Below are positions 22,044 to 33,035 of a stretch of DNA of 64,000 bases, piece after piece; the stretch's first letter is position 1; the number at the start of each line of letters is the position of its first letter. The position numbers were made by a program, and so were the translations under genes. The notes below the pieces were generated by a model. That model had not been told where the DNA came from and did not search any database. It saw only the letters and a list, made by a program, of their open reading frames with translations. This DNA comes from Alphaproteobacteria bacterium. Its GTDB lineage: Bacteria > Pseudomonadota > Alphaproteobacteria > Pelagibacterales > Pelagibacteraceae. The DNA is taken from positions 32,430 through 96,429 of the forward strand of contig VGCG01000001.1 of NCBI GenBank assembly GCA_016870175.1, written 5' to 3'.

Positions 22044-23444
22044 TTAAGAGTGTATTGCTCTTTTATCTACTGCTAATGCTGCTTCTTTAACTGCTTCTGA
22101 AAAAGTTGGATGTGCATGACAAGTTCTTGCAATATCCTCTGAGCTTGCACCAAATTCCATTGCAATACCAATCTCAGAAATTAGTTCACCAGCGTGTGGA
22201 CCAATTATTTGTGCACCTAAAACTTTGTCTGTTGTTTCATCAGCTAAAATTTTTACGAATCCCTCTGTTTCATCAATGGCTTTAGCTCTTGAATTTGCCA
22301 TAAATGAAAATTTACCTACTTTGTATTTTTGATTTAACTGTTTTAGTTGTTCCTCTGTTTGTCCAATACAAGCAACTTCTGGCTTTGTATAAATTACACT
22401 TGGTATTGTATTATAATTTACATGCCCAGATTGACCTACTATATTCTCAGCTACTGCAATAGCTTCATCTTCAGCCTTATGTGCAAGCATTGGGCCCTCA
22501 ATAACATCTCCAATTGCATAAATATTATCTACATTCGTTTTAAAATTTCTATTAATTTTAATTCTTTTTTTTTCATCAAGCATAATTCCAATTTTTTCTA
22601 TATTTAAACCCTCAATATTAGGTTTTCTACCAACGGAAATTAAAACTATATCACATTCATGTTGATTTTTATTTCCCTCATTATCAGTAGTTGTCACAAT
22701 CGCACCTGACGCATTTTTTTTAATAGTTTCAACTTTATTTTGCATATGAAAATGGATGCCTTGCTTTTTTAAAATTTTCATAAATTCTTGTGAAATTTCC
22801 TTATCCATTCCAGGACTAATATGATCTAAAAACTCTATAATGTGAACCTCTGCACCTAGTCTTGACCAAACAGATCCCATTTCTAGTCCTATATAACCTC
22901 CGCCCACAACAATCATTTTTTTCGGAACTTTTTCTAATTTTAAAGCTCCTGTTGAAGACACAATTATTTTTTCATCAATTTCAATTCCTGGCAAGGAAAC
23001 AGCTACAGAACCTGTTGCTATAACTATTTTTTCTGATTGGATAGTAATTTCGTTATTTTGGTGATCTTTTATTGAAATTTCATTTCTAGATTTGAAACTT
23101 CCGGTGCCTTTAAAGTAAGTCACTTTGTTTTTTTTTAATAAAAATTCAACACCTTTTGTTAAAACTGTAACCGCTTTATCTTTGCTCTGCATCATTTTTC
23201 CAAGATTCAATTTTACATTTCCAACCTCGATGCCCTTATTTGAAAGATTTTTTACTTTATGAAATTCCTCTGTCAAATTTAATAAACTTTTTGAAGGTAT
23301 ACAACCAACATTTAAACAGGTACCTCCAAGTGAGGCTCTTGAGTCTATGCATGCAGTTTTAAGACCTAATTGAGCTAGCCTAATTGCACATACATAACCA
23401 GCTGGTCCACCACCAATTACTACCGTTTGAAATTTTTCTGACAT
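22044..23444 (-). CDS. lpd: Dihydrolipoyl dehydrogenase (E3)
   Basis: A 466-residue flavoprotein disulfide reductase. FAD-binding VVIGGGPAGYVCAIRLAQLG is at the N-terminus, the redox disulfide is in GGTCLNVGCIPSK, an NAD-binding GGGYIGLEMGSVW follows, and the active-site histidine is in CHAHPTFSEAVKEA. It reoxidises lipoyl groups of 2-oxoacid dehydrogenases. Position directly after sucA-sucB marks it as E3 of the 2-oxoglutarate dehydrogenase complex, though it may serve other complexes too. Confidence 0.96.
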   Translation of the reverse strand: MSEKFQTVVIGGGPAGYVCAIRLAQLGLKTACIDSRASLGGTCLNVGCIPSKSLLNLTEEFHKVKNLSNKGIEVGNVKLNLGKMMQSKDKAVTVLTKGVEFLLKKNKVTYFKGTGSFKSRNEISIKDHQNNEITIQSEKIVIATGSVAVSLPGIEIDEKIIVSSTGALKLEKVPKKMIVVGGGYIGLEMGSVWSRLGAEVHIIEFLDHISPGMDKEISQEFMKILKKQGIHFHMQNKVETIKKNASGAIVTTTDNEGNKNQHECDIVLISVGRKPNIEGLNIEKIGIMLDEKKRIKINRNFKTNVDNIYAIGDVIEGPMLAHKAEDEAIAVAENIVGQSGHVNYNTIPSVIYTKPEVACIGQTEEQLKQLNQKYKVGKFSFMANSRAKAIDETEGFVKILADETTDKVLGAQIIGPHAGELISEIGIAMEFGASSEDIARTCHAHPTFSEAVKEAALAVDKRAIHS

Positions 23445-24764
23445 TTAAATTTCTAAAAATAACCTTCGCGGGTCTTCTAAATTTTCTTTTATCATTTTTA
23501 AAAATGAAACGGACTCTTTTCCATCAACAATTCTATGATCATAAGAAAGAGCTAAATACATTATTGGTCTAATCTTTATTTCACCATTTATGACAACTGG
23601 TCTTTCAACAATATTGTGCATTCCCAAAACCCCAGATTGTGGCAAATTTAATATTGGTGTTGAAAGCATTGATCCATAAACACCGCCATTACTAATTGTA
23701 AATGTTCCACCCTGAAGATCTTCAATAGCCAGTTTTCCATCTCTTGCTTTTTCAGAAATTTCTTTAATTTTTTTTTCAATATTAGCAAAAGACAATTCAT
23801 CAGCATTTCTTAAAACTGGGACAACCAAACCTTTATCCGTTGCTACCGCAAAACTAATATTATAGTAATTTTTATAAACAATTTCATCTCCATCAATTTC
23901 TGCATTTACTACTGGGAAACTTTTTAAGGCAACAACACAAGCTTTGACAAAAAAAGACATAAAACCTAGTTTAATTCCATATCGGCTTTCAAAATCTATC
24001 TGATTTTCTTTTCTCATTTCCATAATACTTGACATATCAACCTCATTAAATGTTGTTAATAATGCTGCATTTTCTTGTGCTTGTTTTAATCTTCTTGCAA
24101 TAGTCTGTCTTAATCTGGTCATTTTAATCCTCTCCTCTTGACCATATTGAATTTTTCTTTGTGAGGGTTGAGGATTTGCTCCCATTAAACTAACTAAATC
24201 ACCTTTCAAAATTCTTCCATCTTTTCCAGATCCTTTAACAGACTTAAGGTCGATATTATTTTCAGCAACTATTTTTCTTACAGAAGGTGACAAAGTTTCG
24301 TCTGCAATTAATTTATTTGCATTTTTTTTAGGTTTAACTTCAGTTGTCAAAATTAAGGGATCTAATTCATTAGTTAAAACTAGAGGTTCTTGTTCAATAA
24401 TTCTTTCTGATTTTTTTTCTTCAAAAATTTTTGGTTCTTTTTTTTGAATTTCTAGATTAATTACGTTATTTTTTTTTAATACAGGCTCAATTTTCTGAAT
24501 TTCCTCTTTTTTATTTAGCTCTAATTTATTTTCACTTATAGAGCCTAAAAGCCCGCCAACCTCAACTGTCATACCATCTTTTGAAGCTATATGTGTTAAA
24601 ACTCCAGCAATAGGAGATGGAACTTCTAAATTTACTTTATCAGTCTCAAGCTCAACAATTGGCTCATCTGCTTCGACTATATCTCCCTCCTTCTTTAACC
24701 ACTTTGCTACAGTTGCTTCCGTAATACTTTCACCAAGAGCTGGGACTAAAATTTTTTCAATCAT
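23445..24764 (-). CDS. sucB: Dihydrolipoyl succinyltransferase (2-oxoglutarate dehydrogenase E2)
   Basis: A 439-residue E2. One lipoyl domain sits at residues ~1-75 with the modified lysine in [15 protein letters not shown] long Glu/Lys-rich linker (~80-150) holds an imperfect repeat, PLVLTNEL / PLILTTEV. A peripheral-subunit-binding domain follows ([20 protein letters not shown]), then the catalytic domain with [12 protein letters not shown]. It transfers succinyl groups to CoA. No gap separates it from lpd. Confidence 0.96.
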   Translation of the reverse strand: MIEKILVPALGESITEATVAKWLKKEGDIVEADEPIVELETDKVNLEVPSPIAGVLTHIASKDGMTVEVGGLLGSISENKLELNKKEEIQKIEPVLKKNNVINLEIQKKEPKIFEEKKSERIIEQEPLVLTNELDPLILTTEVKPKKNANKLIADETLSPSVRKIVAENNIDLKSVKGSGKDGRILKGDLVSLMGANPQPSQRKIQYGQEERIKMTRLRQTIARRLKQAQENAALLTTFNEVDMSSIMEMRKENQIDFESRYGIKLGFMSFFVKACVVALKSFPVVNAEIDGDEIVYKNYYNISFAVATDKGLVVPVLRNADELSFANIEKKIKEISEKARDGKLAIEDLQGGTFTISNGGVYGSMLSTPILNLPQSGVLGMHNIVERPVVINGEIKIRPIMYLALSYDHRIVDGKESVSFLKMIKENLEDPRRLFLEI

Positions 24765-24773
24765 TTTAATTAA

Positions 24774-27671
24774 TCATTCAAAAACTTTATTTATAATTTC
24801 TTGCTGCTCAGAAATATGCCTTTTAGCGTATCCAGTTGCAGGAGAAGCATCCGGGTTTCTTCCTATATAAGAAATTTTAGTATTATTAGCTTTAATAGTT
24901 TCCAATGTCCATTGTATATAATCTCTTACTGAAAACCAAGCTCCCATATTTTTAGGTTCTTCTTGACACCAGTAGAACTCGGCAGATTTAGCGTAGGGTC
25001 TTATTTCTTTAAATAAACTTTTTGCTGGGAAAGGATATAATTGTTCAATTCTAAAGAAAATTATATCATTTACCTTTAGCTTTTCTCTTGCTTCGAGTAA
25101 ATCAAAATATATTTTTCCAGAGCAAATTATAACTTTTCTGATTTTTGAGCTTTCTTTTAATTTTATAAAACCTTGAACTTTTGGGTCGATTGCATGATCT
25201 CGCAATACTCTATGGAAATAATTTTTTTTAGTAAAATCCTCTAGATTAGAAACACAATATTTATTTCTTAAAAGTGATTTAGGTGTCATGATTACTAATG
25301 GCTTTCGAAAATCTATATGAATTTGCCTTCTCAGTGCATGAAAATAATTGGCAGGTGTTGTACAATTTAATACTAGCATATTATCATTTGAACAAAGCTG
25401 CAGAAATCTTTCTAATCTTGCTGAAGAATGTTCGGGACCCTGTCCCTCATAACCATGGGGCAACAATAATACTAATCCCGAAGCTCTTGACCATTTTCTT
25501 TCTCCAGATGATATGAATTGATCAATTATAACTTGAGCACCATTTGCAAAATCTCCAAATTGAGCCTCCCATAATGTAAGTGTGCTCGGTTCAACTAAAC
25601 TATAACCGTATTCGAAACCAAGCACTGCTAGCTCTGATAAAAAACTATCTATCACCTCAAACCTTTTTTGATCTTTAGATATATTGTTTAAAGGAATATA
25701 TCTTGAACTATCATTTTGATTTTTAAGCACCGAATGTCTTTGACTAAATGTTCCCCTAGCAGAGTCTTGGCCAACCAATCTAACTGGATAACCTTCTTCT
25801 AACAAAGTCCCAAAAGCTATTGCTTCAGCTGTTGACCAGTCAATATTTTTACCTTCGAGAATAGTTTTTTTTCTGGCATTAATTATTTTAAGAATAGTTT
25901 TATGTATATTCTTATCTTCAGGAATGTTATGAATTCTCTCGGAAATTTCTAAAATCTTACTTTCATCAACTCCTGTAACTCCGACTTTATCTTTACCTTT
26001 AATTGGTTTATACCTTGACCACGTTCCTTCATACCATTCAATTTTAGGTTTATAGTCTTTTGCATTTTTATAATGTTCATCAAGTAAATCTTTGAAATTC
26101 TTTATTAAATCAAGTAACTCCTCTTCTGTGACAGTTTTTTCCTCGACCAATTTTTTTCCATAAATTTGAACAATTGTTGGATGGGATCTAATTTTTTTAT
26201 ACATTAGAGGTTGAGTAAATGAAGGTTCATCACCTTCGTTATGACCAAATCTTCTGTAGCAAGTTAAATCAATTACAACATCTCTATTAAATTTTAATCT
26301 AAATTCAGTTGCAATTTTTGCTGCATAAACAGCAGCTTCTGGATCATCTCCATTAACGTGGATTATTGGTGCTTCAACCATCTTTGCAATATCAGATGGG
26401 TAAGGAGAAGATCTAGCGTATTCTGGGCTTGTAGTGAATCCGACTTGATTATTGACAATAATATGTATTGCACCTCCGGTATTATGACCAGGCAAACCTG
26501 ACATAGCAAAACATTCAGCCACAACCCCTTGGCCTGCAAATGCTGCGTCACCATGAATGAGAATTGGAATAACCTTATTTCTCTCTATATCTTTATGAAA
26601 AAATTGTTTTGCTCTAGTTTGACCTAAAACAACTGGGTTTACAGCCTCTAAATGAGAGGGATTATCTGTTAAACTTACATGAACAGAATTACCATCAAAA
26701 CTACGATCTGAGGATGCTCCAAGATGATATTTTACGTCACCTGCACCATTTTTATTATCAGACTCAATTTCTCCACTAAATTCATTAAAAATTTTTTTAT
26801 AAGATTTTTGTAATACGTTTGCTAAAACATTTAATCTACCTCTATGAGACATTCCTATTTTTACTTCTTTAATTCTAGATTGACTGCCTGTTTTAATTAT
26901 TTGCTCTAACGTAAGAATTAAGCTTTCACTTCCATCTATACCAAATCTTTTTGTACCAATATATTTTGAAGCCAAAAATTTTTCAAAGCTCTCTGTTTGA
27001 ATTAATTTATATAAAAATTCTTTTTTATCCTTTTGAGTAAACTGCATTGCTTTATCATCTTGCTCTATTCTGTCTCTGCACCACTTTCTTTCTGTCGGAT
27101 TTGAAATATGCATAAATTCATAACCAATATTTTTACAATATGTTTTTTTCAAAAAAGTTAATATTTCTTTTATATTTGAATATTCTTTATTGATTACTCC
27201 GTTTAAGAAAATTTTTTTTTCATAATTTTCTTTAACAAAACCATAAAATTGGGGATGTAATTCATCTATATAATCAGATTGTCTCATGCCTAATGGATCA
27301 AGATTCGCTAATAAATGTCCTTGAGTCCTATACGCTCGAATTAGCGTTACTGCTTTGATAGAGTCTTTATGTGAGTCCAGCGGTAACTGTAAGCTCAATT
27401 TTTCTGATATATCAATTTCTTTATTTTCTAGCTTATTTTTTTCGTATTGATTAATATTTATATTAATCTTTTTAGGACTCCATGATGGTCCCTTGATCTC
27501 ATTAGCTATAATATTTAGTTCATCACCAATTTCAGTAAAATATTCCTTCCAACTACTTGGTAATGCCTCATCTTTATTAATAAACTTAAGATACATTTCA
27601 TCAATAAATGCGCTATTGGATTTATTGAGAAATGAGGTTTTTTCAAATTCAAGGTTTTTTGATGAAGACAT
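24774..27671 (-). CDS. sucA: 2-oxoglutarate dehydrogenase E1 component
   Basis: A 965-residue thiamine-diphosphate enzyme with the SucA N-terminal segment (FINKDEALPSSWKEYF), IGMSHRGRLNVLANV, HGDAAFAGQGVVAE, the GHNEGDEPSFTQP ThDP region and YEGQGPEHSSARLERFL. It decarboxylates 2-oxoglutarate and passes the succinyl group to SucB. It lies 9 bases ahead of sucB and 33 bases after sucD. Confidence 0.97.
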   Translation of the reverse strand: MSSSKNLEFEKTSFLNKSNSAFIDEMYLKFINKDEALPSSWKEYFTEIGDELNIIANEIKGPSWSPKKINININQYEKNKLENKEIDISEKLSLQLPLDSHKDSIKAVTLIRAYRTQGHLLANLDPLGMRQSDYIDELHPQFYGFVKENYEKKIFLNGVINKEYSNIKEILTFLKKTYCKNIGYEFMHISNPTERKWCRDRIEQDDKAMQFTQKDKKEFLYKLIQTESFEKFLASKYIGTKRFGIDGSESLILTLEQIIKTGSQSRIKEVKIGMSHRGRLNVLANVLQKSYKKIFNEFSGEIESDNKNGAGDVKYHLGASSDRSFDGNSVHVSLTDNPSHLEAVNPVVLGQTRAKQFFHKDIERNKVIPILIHGDAAFAGQGVVAECFAMSGLPGHNTGGAIHIIVNNQVGFTTSPEYARSSPYPSDIAKMVEAPIIHVNGDDPEAAVYAAKIATEFRLKFNRDVVIDLTCYRRFGHNEGDEPSFTQPLMYKKIRSHPTIVQIYGKKLVEEKTVTEEELLDLIKNFKDLLDEHYKNAKDYKPKIEWYEGTWSRYKPIKGKDKVGVTGVDESKILEISERIHNIPEDKNIHKTILKIINARKKTILEGKNIDWSTAEAIAFGTLLEEGYPVRLVGQDSARGTFSQRHSVLKNQNDSSRYIPLNNISKDQKRFEVIDSFLSELAVLGFEYGYSLVEPSTLTLWEAQFGDFANGAQVIIDQFISSGERKWSRASGLVLLLPHGYEGQGPEHSSARLERFLQLCSNDNMLVLNCTTPANYFHALRRQIHIDFRKPLVIMTPKSLLRNKYCVSNLEDFTKKNYFHRVLRDHAIDPKVQGFIKLKESSKIRKVIICSGKIYFDLLEAREKLKVNDIIFFRIEQLYPFPAKSLFKEIRPYAKSAEFYWCQEEPKNMGAWFSVRDYIQWTLETIKANNTKISYIGRNPDASPATGYAKRHISEQQEIINKVFE

Positions 27672-27704
27672 TTAATTTGAATATATTCTTTGGGCAAGAA
27701 TTTT

Positions 27705-28580
27705 TCAATTAGACAACTTATCAAACACAGTTTTTCCAATCACCCCAGGCGATTTTGCGATAGTAATGCCACATTCTTCCATCTTTTTAATTTTATTTTT
27801 AGCGCTACCTTGACTGCCAGAAATTATCGCTCCAGCATGACCCATTCTTCTACCTGCAGGAGCTGTTATTCCTGCAATAAAGCCAACTATTGGTTTTTTT
27901 ATTTTATGATTTTTTATAAATTCAGCTGCTTCTTCCTCTGCTGTTCCTCCAATTTCACCAATCATTAAAATAGATTTTGTTTCATCATCATTTAAAAATA
28001 ATTCCAGACAATCAATAAAATTTGTTCCATTAATTGGATCTCCACCTATCCCTATGCAGGTCGATTGACCTAATCCATTTTCTGTAGTCTGCGCGACTGC
28101 TTCATAGGTTAAAGTTCCTGATCTAGAAACTATTCCAACTGATCCCTTTTTGTGAATATTGCCTGGCATAATTCCAATTTTACATTCTCCTGGTGTAATA
28201 ATTCCAGGACAATTCGGTCCTATTAACCTACTTTTAGAGTTATTTATTTTTTGTTTCACTTTAAGCATATCTTGGATTGGTATGCCCTCAGTAATGCAAA
28301 CTATTAATTCAATTGAGGACTCAATAGCTTCAATAATTGCAGCAGCTGCAAAATTTGCAGGTACATAAATCATTGTAGCATCAGCACCAACTTTTTTTTT
28401 TGCTTCTGCAACAGAGTTAAATACCGGTCTGCCTAGATGACGTTGACCGCCCTTTTTGGGAGTTACACCTCCAACTACATTTGTGCCATATTTAATAGCT
28501 TGATCAGAATGAAAAGTTCCTTGTGCACCAGTAAAACCCTGACAAATAACTTTTGTGTTTTTATCTATAAGAATAGACAT
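27705..28580 (-). CDS. sucD: Succinyl-CoA synthetase alpha subunit
   Basis: A 291-residue protein with the CoA-binding N-terminus ([19 protein letters not shown]), [20 protein letters not shown] and the phosphohistidine motif [13 protein letters not shown]. With SucC it converts succinyl-CoA to succinate while forming a nucleoside triphosphate. It starts one base after sucC. Confidence 0.97.
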   Translation of the reverse strand: MSILIDKNTKVICQGFTGAQGTFHSDQAIKYGTNVVGGVTPKKGGQRHLGRPVFNSVAEAKKKVGADATMIYVPANFAAAAIIEAIESSIELIVCITEGIPIQDMLKVKQKINNSKSRLIGPNCPGIITPGECKIGIMPGNIHKKGSVGIVSRSGTLTYEAVAQTTENGLGQSTCIGIGGDPINGTNFIDCLELFLNDDETKSILMIGEIGGTAEEEAAEFIKNHKIKKPIVGFIAGITAPAGRRMGHAGAIISGSQGSAKNKIKKMEECGITIAKSPGVIGKTVFDKLSN

Positions 28581-28581
28581 A

Positions 28582-29742
28582 TTATTTTATTGCTTCAATA
28601 ATTTTTTTCGCTGCATCATCTAAATTTTCTGCTGAGGTTAATTTTAACCCTGATCTTTTTAAAATTCTTTTTCCTTTTTCAAAATTTGTTCCAGCTAATC
28701 GAACTACTAAAGGAATATTTATATTTATTTCTTTTGCTGCATCTACCACACCTTGAGCAATAAGATCACATCTCATAATTCCACCAAAAATATTAATTAG
28801 AATTCCTTTGACATTTTGATCTGATAAAATAATCTTCAACGCTGTAGATACTTTTTCTTTTGAAGCTCCTCCACCAACATCTAGAAAGTTTGCTGGTTCT
28901 TGACCATACAATTTAATTAAATCCATAGTAGCCATTGCTAATCCAGCTCCATTAACCATGCAACCAATGTTTCCCTTTAACTTTATATAGGCAAGATCAT
29001 ATTTATGAGCCTCTATTTCTGTGGGATCTTCTTCATTAAAATCTCTTAATTTTGCTATCTCAGGATGCTTAAATAATGCATTGTCGTCAAAATTTATTTT
29101 TGCATCTAAACAAACAATTTTATTTTCTTTAGTTAAAATTAATGGATTTATCTCAACCATGTAAGCATCTGTAGATATAAACATTTTATAAATCGATTTA
29201 ATCAATAAAATCGCCCTTTTTTTGACGGTATTGGCTAAATTAAAAATTTTAACAATTTTTTCACAATCCTCATTCGATATTTCGTTTTTATAATCAATTC
29301 TTGTAATTATAACTTTTTGTGGATTTTGGCTTGCAACCTGTTCTATGTCAATGCCACCTTGATCGCTTGAAATGAATGCAATTTTAGAACTACTTCTGTC
29401 AACTAAACAGGACAAATAAAATTCTTTATGAATATTAAAAGACTCTTCAACGTAAAGTCTTTTGACCTTTCTGCCCTCAGGTCCCGTTTGGTGAGTTATT
29501 AAAACTTTTTCAAACATTTCTTCAGCTGAAATTTTCAATTCCTCAATGGTATTTAATATTTTTATACCTCCAGCCTTTCCCCTGCCGCCTGCATGGATTT
29601 GTGCTTTTAAAACAAATTTTTTTGTATTTAATCTTTTTGCTTTTTTAATTAACTCATTGACACTTAAAGCAAATACTCCATTTGGAACCTCTACGCCATA
29701 ATTTTTTAAAATCTGCTTTGCTTGGTATTCATGAATATTCAT
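28582..29742 (-). CDS. sucC: Succinyl-CoA synthetase beta subunit
   Basis: A 386-residue ATP-grasp subunit: [44 protein letters not shown] and [16 protein letters not shown]. It provides the nucleotide-binding part of the complex. It is three bases after mdh and immediately before sucD, the usual mdh-sucC-sucD order. Confidence 0.97.
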   Translation of the reverse strand: MNIHEYQAKQILKNYGVEVPNGVFALSVNELIKKAKRLNTKKFVLKAQIHAGGRGKAGGIKILNTIEELKISAEEMFEKVLITHQTGPEGRKVKRLYVEESFNIHKEFYLSCLVDRSSSKIAFISSDQGGIDIEQVASQNPQKVIITRIDYKNEISNEDCEKIVKIFNLANTVKKRAILLIKSIYKMFISTDAYMVEINPLILTKENKIVCLDAKINFDDNALFKHPEIAKLRDFNEEDPTEIEAHKYDLAYIKLKGNIGCMVNGAGLAMATMDLIKLYGQEPANFLDVGGGASKEKVSTALKIILSDQNVKGILINIFGGIMRCDLIAQGVVDAAKEININIPLVVRLAGTNFEKGKRILKRSGLKLTSAENLDDAAKKIIEAIK

Positions 29743-29745
29743 TAA

Positions 29746-30708
29746 TTATTTTGAAAGATCTGTATCAATTACTAACGCTGCCTTCCATAATTTTCTAACA
29801 GCTTCTATAGAGTTTTTAAACTCTTTTTTTTCTTTTTCGTCTAAATTTATTTCTTCTATTTTTTCAACTCCATTTTTTCCAATAACAACTGGAACACCTG
29901 CATAAATATTGCTTACTCCATACTCTCCATTTAGATAAGCAGCACAAGCCAAAATTTTTTTTTCATCTTTTAGATATGCTTCTGCCATCTGCACTCCTGA
30001 AGCCGCTGGAGCAAAAAATGCTGAACCTTTTTCCAAGTATTTGACGATTTCCGCTCCACCATCTCTTGTTCTTTGATTTATACTTTCTAATTTTTCAGGA
30101 GAAATTTTTCCCTCTTTTACAAAATCCAATAGTGGTTTTCCTGAAATTTTTGTAAATCTGGGCAATGGTACCATTGTGTCACCATGACCTCCCATTACCA
30201 TAGCATCAATTTCTTTTACCGGAACATTAAACTCTAAAGATAAAAATAATTTAAATCTTGAACTGTCTAAAATTCCTGCCATTCCAACTACCTTATTTGC
30301 AGGTAATCCTGAAAATTTTTGAAATGCCATAACCATTACATCTAAAGGATTGGTAATACATATCACAAATGAGTTAGGTGAATTTTTTTTTATACCTTCA
30401 GCAACCTGTTTAATAATTTTTAAATTAATACTTAAAAGATCATCTCTGTTCATACCCGGCTTTCTTGGTACACCAGCAGTAATTATTATTACATCAGAAT
30501 CTTTTATATCCTTGTAATCGTCAGTGCCAAAAAAGCGAACATTAAAGCCATCTACAGAGGAAGATTGTGCAATATCTAATGCCTTCCCTTTTGCAATGCC
30601 ACCTACCACATCAAATAAAACTACTTCATTCGCAAGTTCTTTTAAGCCTATCAAATGAGCTAGAGTTCCACCTATTTGGCCAGCACCAATTAAGGATATT
30701 TTTTTCAT
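29746..30708 (-). CDS. mdh: Malate dehydrogenase
   Basis: A 320-residue LDH-like malate dehydrogenase. It has the NAD loop [30 protein letters not shown] carrying the arginines that bind dicarboxylate, [11 protein letters not shown] and the catalytic histidine in [11 protein letters not shown]. It oxidises malate to oxaloacetate in the TCA cycle. It is 10 bases after mmsA and directly ahead of sucC. Confidence 0.97.
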   Translation of the reverse strand: MKKISLIGAGQIGGTLAHLIGLKELANEVVLFDVVGGIAKGKALDIAQSSSVDGFNVRFFGTDDYKDIKDSDVIIITAGVPRKPGMNRDDLLSINLKIIKQVAEGIKKNSPNSFVICITNPLDVMVMAFQKFSGLPANKVVGMAGILDSSRFKLFLSLEFNVPVKEIDAMVMGGHGDTMVPLPRFTKISGKPLLDFVKEGKISPEKLESINQRTRDGGAEIVKYLEKGSAFFAPAASGVQMAEAYLKDEKKILACAAYLNGEYGVSNIYAGVPVVIGKNGVEKIEEINLDEKEKKEFKNSIEAVRKLWKAALVIDTDLSK

Positions 30709-30718
30709 TTATTTATTT

Positions 30719-32212
30719 TTATTTCATTGTTGGCATAATGAATTCTGGGTTTGAACGAATTCCAGATGGCCACCTCGATGTAATAGTTTTTAATCTAGTA
30801 TAAAATTTTATTCCTTCCATACCGTGCATGCCACTATCACCAAATAAAGATCTTTTCCATCCTCCAAAACTATGAAATGCCATTGGTACTGGAATTGGCA
30901 CATTGATCCCAACCATTCCGACTTGAATTTTATTTGCAAAAGTTCTACTTACTTCACCGTCTCTTGTATATATGCTAACTCCATTTCCGTATTCATGTTG
31001 ATTAATAAGTTTAGCAGCCTCTTCAAATGTTTTGACTCTAACTACAGATAAAACTGGACCAAATATTTCCTCTTTATAAATTCTCATATCTTTATTAACA
31101 TGATCAAATAAACATCCCCCTATATAGAAACCATTTTCATATCCCTGAAGTTTTATCTTTCTACCATCTACTAATAACTTTGCTCCTTCTTTGACTCCTA
31201 AATCAATATAACTCTTAACTTTTTCTAAATGCTCTTTAGTTACCAGAGGACCCATTTCGGAAGTTTTATCCATTCCAGGACCAACTTTTAAAGCCTCAAC
31301 TTTTTTAATTAACCTGGAGACAAGTTCATCACCTATATCTCCTACTGCTACTGCAACAGATTGTGCCATACATCTTTCGCCAGCAGAACCATAAGCTGCT
31401 CCCATTAATCCATTTACCGCTCCATCTAAGTGACAGTCTGGCATAACTACTAAATGATTTTTAGCACCACCTAGTGCTTGAACCCTTTTTTCGTATTTTG
31501 CTGAATTTTCATAAATATATTTCGCAACAGATGTTGAACCTACGAAACTAATAGCTTTTATGTCTTTATTGATTAAAATAGCGTCAACAACTTCTTTATC
31601 TCCATTAACAACGTTTAAAACTCCATCAGGAAGTCCTGCTTCTGTAAATAATTGTGCTAATTTGATTGAAGTTGAAGGATCTTTTTCAGATGGTTTAAGA
31701 ATAAAAGTATTACCACACGCAATTGCTATAGGAAACATCCACATTGGAACCATTGCTGGAAAATTAAAAGGAGTAATTCCTGCTACAACTCCTAAGGGTT
31801 GTCTCATAGACCAACTATCAACATCCGTACCAACGTTTTCAGAAAATTCTCCTTTGATTAAATGAGGGATTCCACAAGCAAATTCAACAACTTCTAGACC
31901 CCTAGTAAGTGAACCACGAGCATCCTCATAAACTTTACCATGTTCTGAAACGATTAATTGTGTCAATTCGTCTGAATTTTTTTCAATCAAATCTTTAAAT
32001 TTAAATATAATTCTCGCTCTTTGAATAGAAGGTTTTAATGACCATGAAAGAAAAGCTTTTTTTGCAACTTCAACAGTTTGTTCTAAATCATTTTTTGACG
32101 CCAAACGAACCTCTGATTGCTGATCTCCAGTTGCTGGATTAAAAACTTTACCTTTTCTATCAGATTTGCCAGAAATTATTTTTCCATCAACGTAATGTTC
32201 TATTAATTTCAT
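30719..32212 (-). CDS. mmsA: Methylmalonate/malonate-semialdehyde dehydrogenase (CoA-acylating)
   Basis: A 497-residue aldehyde dehydrogenase of the MmsA type. It has GVVAGITPFNFPAMVPMWMF, FILKPSEKDPS, SFVGSTSVAKYIY, the catalytic cysteine in SAGERCMAQSVAV and EEIFGPVLSVV. MmsA converts (methyl)malonate semialdehyde to propionyl- or acetyl-CoA, used in valine, beta-alanine or DMSP-derived carbon breakdown. It sits between sdhB and mdh, inside a TCA-cycle gene string, which is unusual for this family. Substrate preference cannot be determined here. Confidence 0.93.
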   Translation of the reverse strand: MKLIEHYVDGKIISGKSDRKGKVFNPATGDQQSEVRLASKNDLEQTVEVAKKAFLSWSLKPSIQRARIIFKFKDLIEKNSDELTQLIVSEHGKVYEDARGSLTRGLEVVEFACGIPHLIKGEFSENVGTDVDSWSMRQPLGVVAGITPFNFPAMVPMWMFPIAIACGNTFILKPSEKDPSTSIKLAQLFTEAGLPDGVLNVVNGDKEVVDAILINKDIKAISFVGSTSVAKYIYENSAKYEKRVQALGGAKNHLVVMPDCHLDGAVNGLMGAAYGSAGERCMAQSVAVAVGDIGDELVSRLIKKVEALKVGPGMDKTSEMGPLVTKEHLEKVKSYIDLGVKEGAKLLVDGRKIKLQGYENGFYIGGCLFDHVNKDMRIYKEEIFGPVLSVVRVKTFEEAAKLINQHEYGNGVSIYTRDGEVSRTFANKIQVGMVGINVPIPVPMAFHSFGGWKRSLFGDSGMHGMEGIKFYTRLKTITSRWPSGIRSNPEFIMPTMK

Positions 32213-32255
32213 GAATATAATCTTTTAGATCAAAAATGTTTGATAGTCTATATTT

Positions 32256-33035
32256 TTAAATATTAGCAGTGACCAACAACTTTTTAATTTCCGCAATAGC
32301 TTTAGCTGGATTCAAACCCTTTGGACATGCACTTGTGCAGTTAAGAATAGTATGACATCTATAAAGTTTTAACTCATCTGCTACTTTTTTTAATCTTTCT
32401 TTTCTTTCTTCATCTCTGCTATCTATGATCCATCTATAAGCTTGAAGCAAAACTGCTGGACCAAGATATTTATCTCCATTCCACCAATAACTCGGGCATG
32501 CAGTTGAGCAACATGCACACATGATACACTCGTAAGCCCCATCTAATTTTGCTCTATCTTTTTTTGATTGAAGAATTTCTGAGGATTCTACTTTTGAAGC
32601 ATTTTTTAACCAAGGTTCAATTGATTTATACTGTTTAAAAAGACCATCTAGATCTCCTATTAAATCTCTTTTGACTTTTAAATGTGGGAGTGGATAAATA
32701 TCTATATCTCCATCAATTTCTGAATGAGGTGTAATACATGCAAGACCATTTTTACCACTTATGTTCATAGCACAGGAACCACAAACTCCATGAGCGCATG
32801 ATCTTCTATAGGCTAATGTCGGATCAATTTCATTTTTAATCTTGTTTAAAATATCCAAAACTTTTGAAGGACAGTTATTCATGTCTACTTCATAAGTATC
32901 AATTGAAGGATTTTCTTTAGTGGAAGGATTCCATCTATAAACATTCACCTTTCTAATGTTTTTGGATCCTGTTTTATCTTCATAATACTTGCCTTTTTTA
33001 ATTTTCGAATTTTCAGGTAAATTTAACTGTACCAC
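32256..33035 (-). CDS. sdhB: Succinate dehydrogenase iron-sulfur subunit
   Basis: A 259-residue protein with the [2Fe-2S] ligands in [13 protein letters not shown] and the [4Fe-4S]/[3Fe-4S] ligands in [16 protein letters not shown] and [11 protein letters not shown]. It relays electrons from SdhA to ubiquinone. Its ATG shares one base with the sdhA stop. Confidence 0.97.
   Translation of the reverse strand: MVQLNLPENSKIKKGKYYEDKTGSKNIRKVNVYRWNPSTKENPSIDTYEVDMNNCPSKVLDILNKIKNEIDPTLAYRRSCAHGVCGSCAMNISGKNGLACITPHSEIDGDIDIYPLPHLKVKRDLIGDLDGLFKQYKSIEPWLKNASKVESSEILQSKKDRAKLDGAYECIMCACCSTACPSYWWNGDKYLGPAVLLQAYRWIIDSRDEERKERLKKVADELKLYRCHTILNCTSACPKGLNPAKAIAEIKKLLVTANI

Noticed and set aside
23445..24764. 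Two lipoyl domains in SucB
   Set aside because: Only one DKV-type lipoyl lysine is present; the repeated [16 protein letters not shown] lies in the flexible linker.
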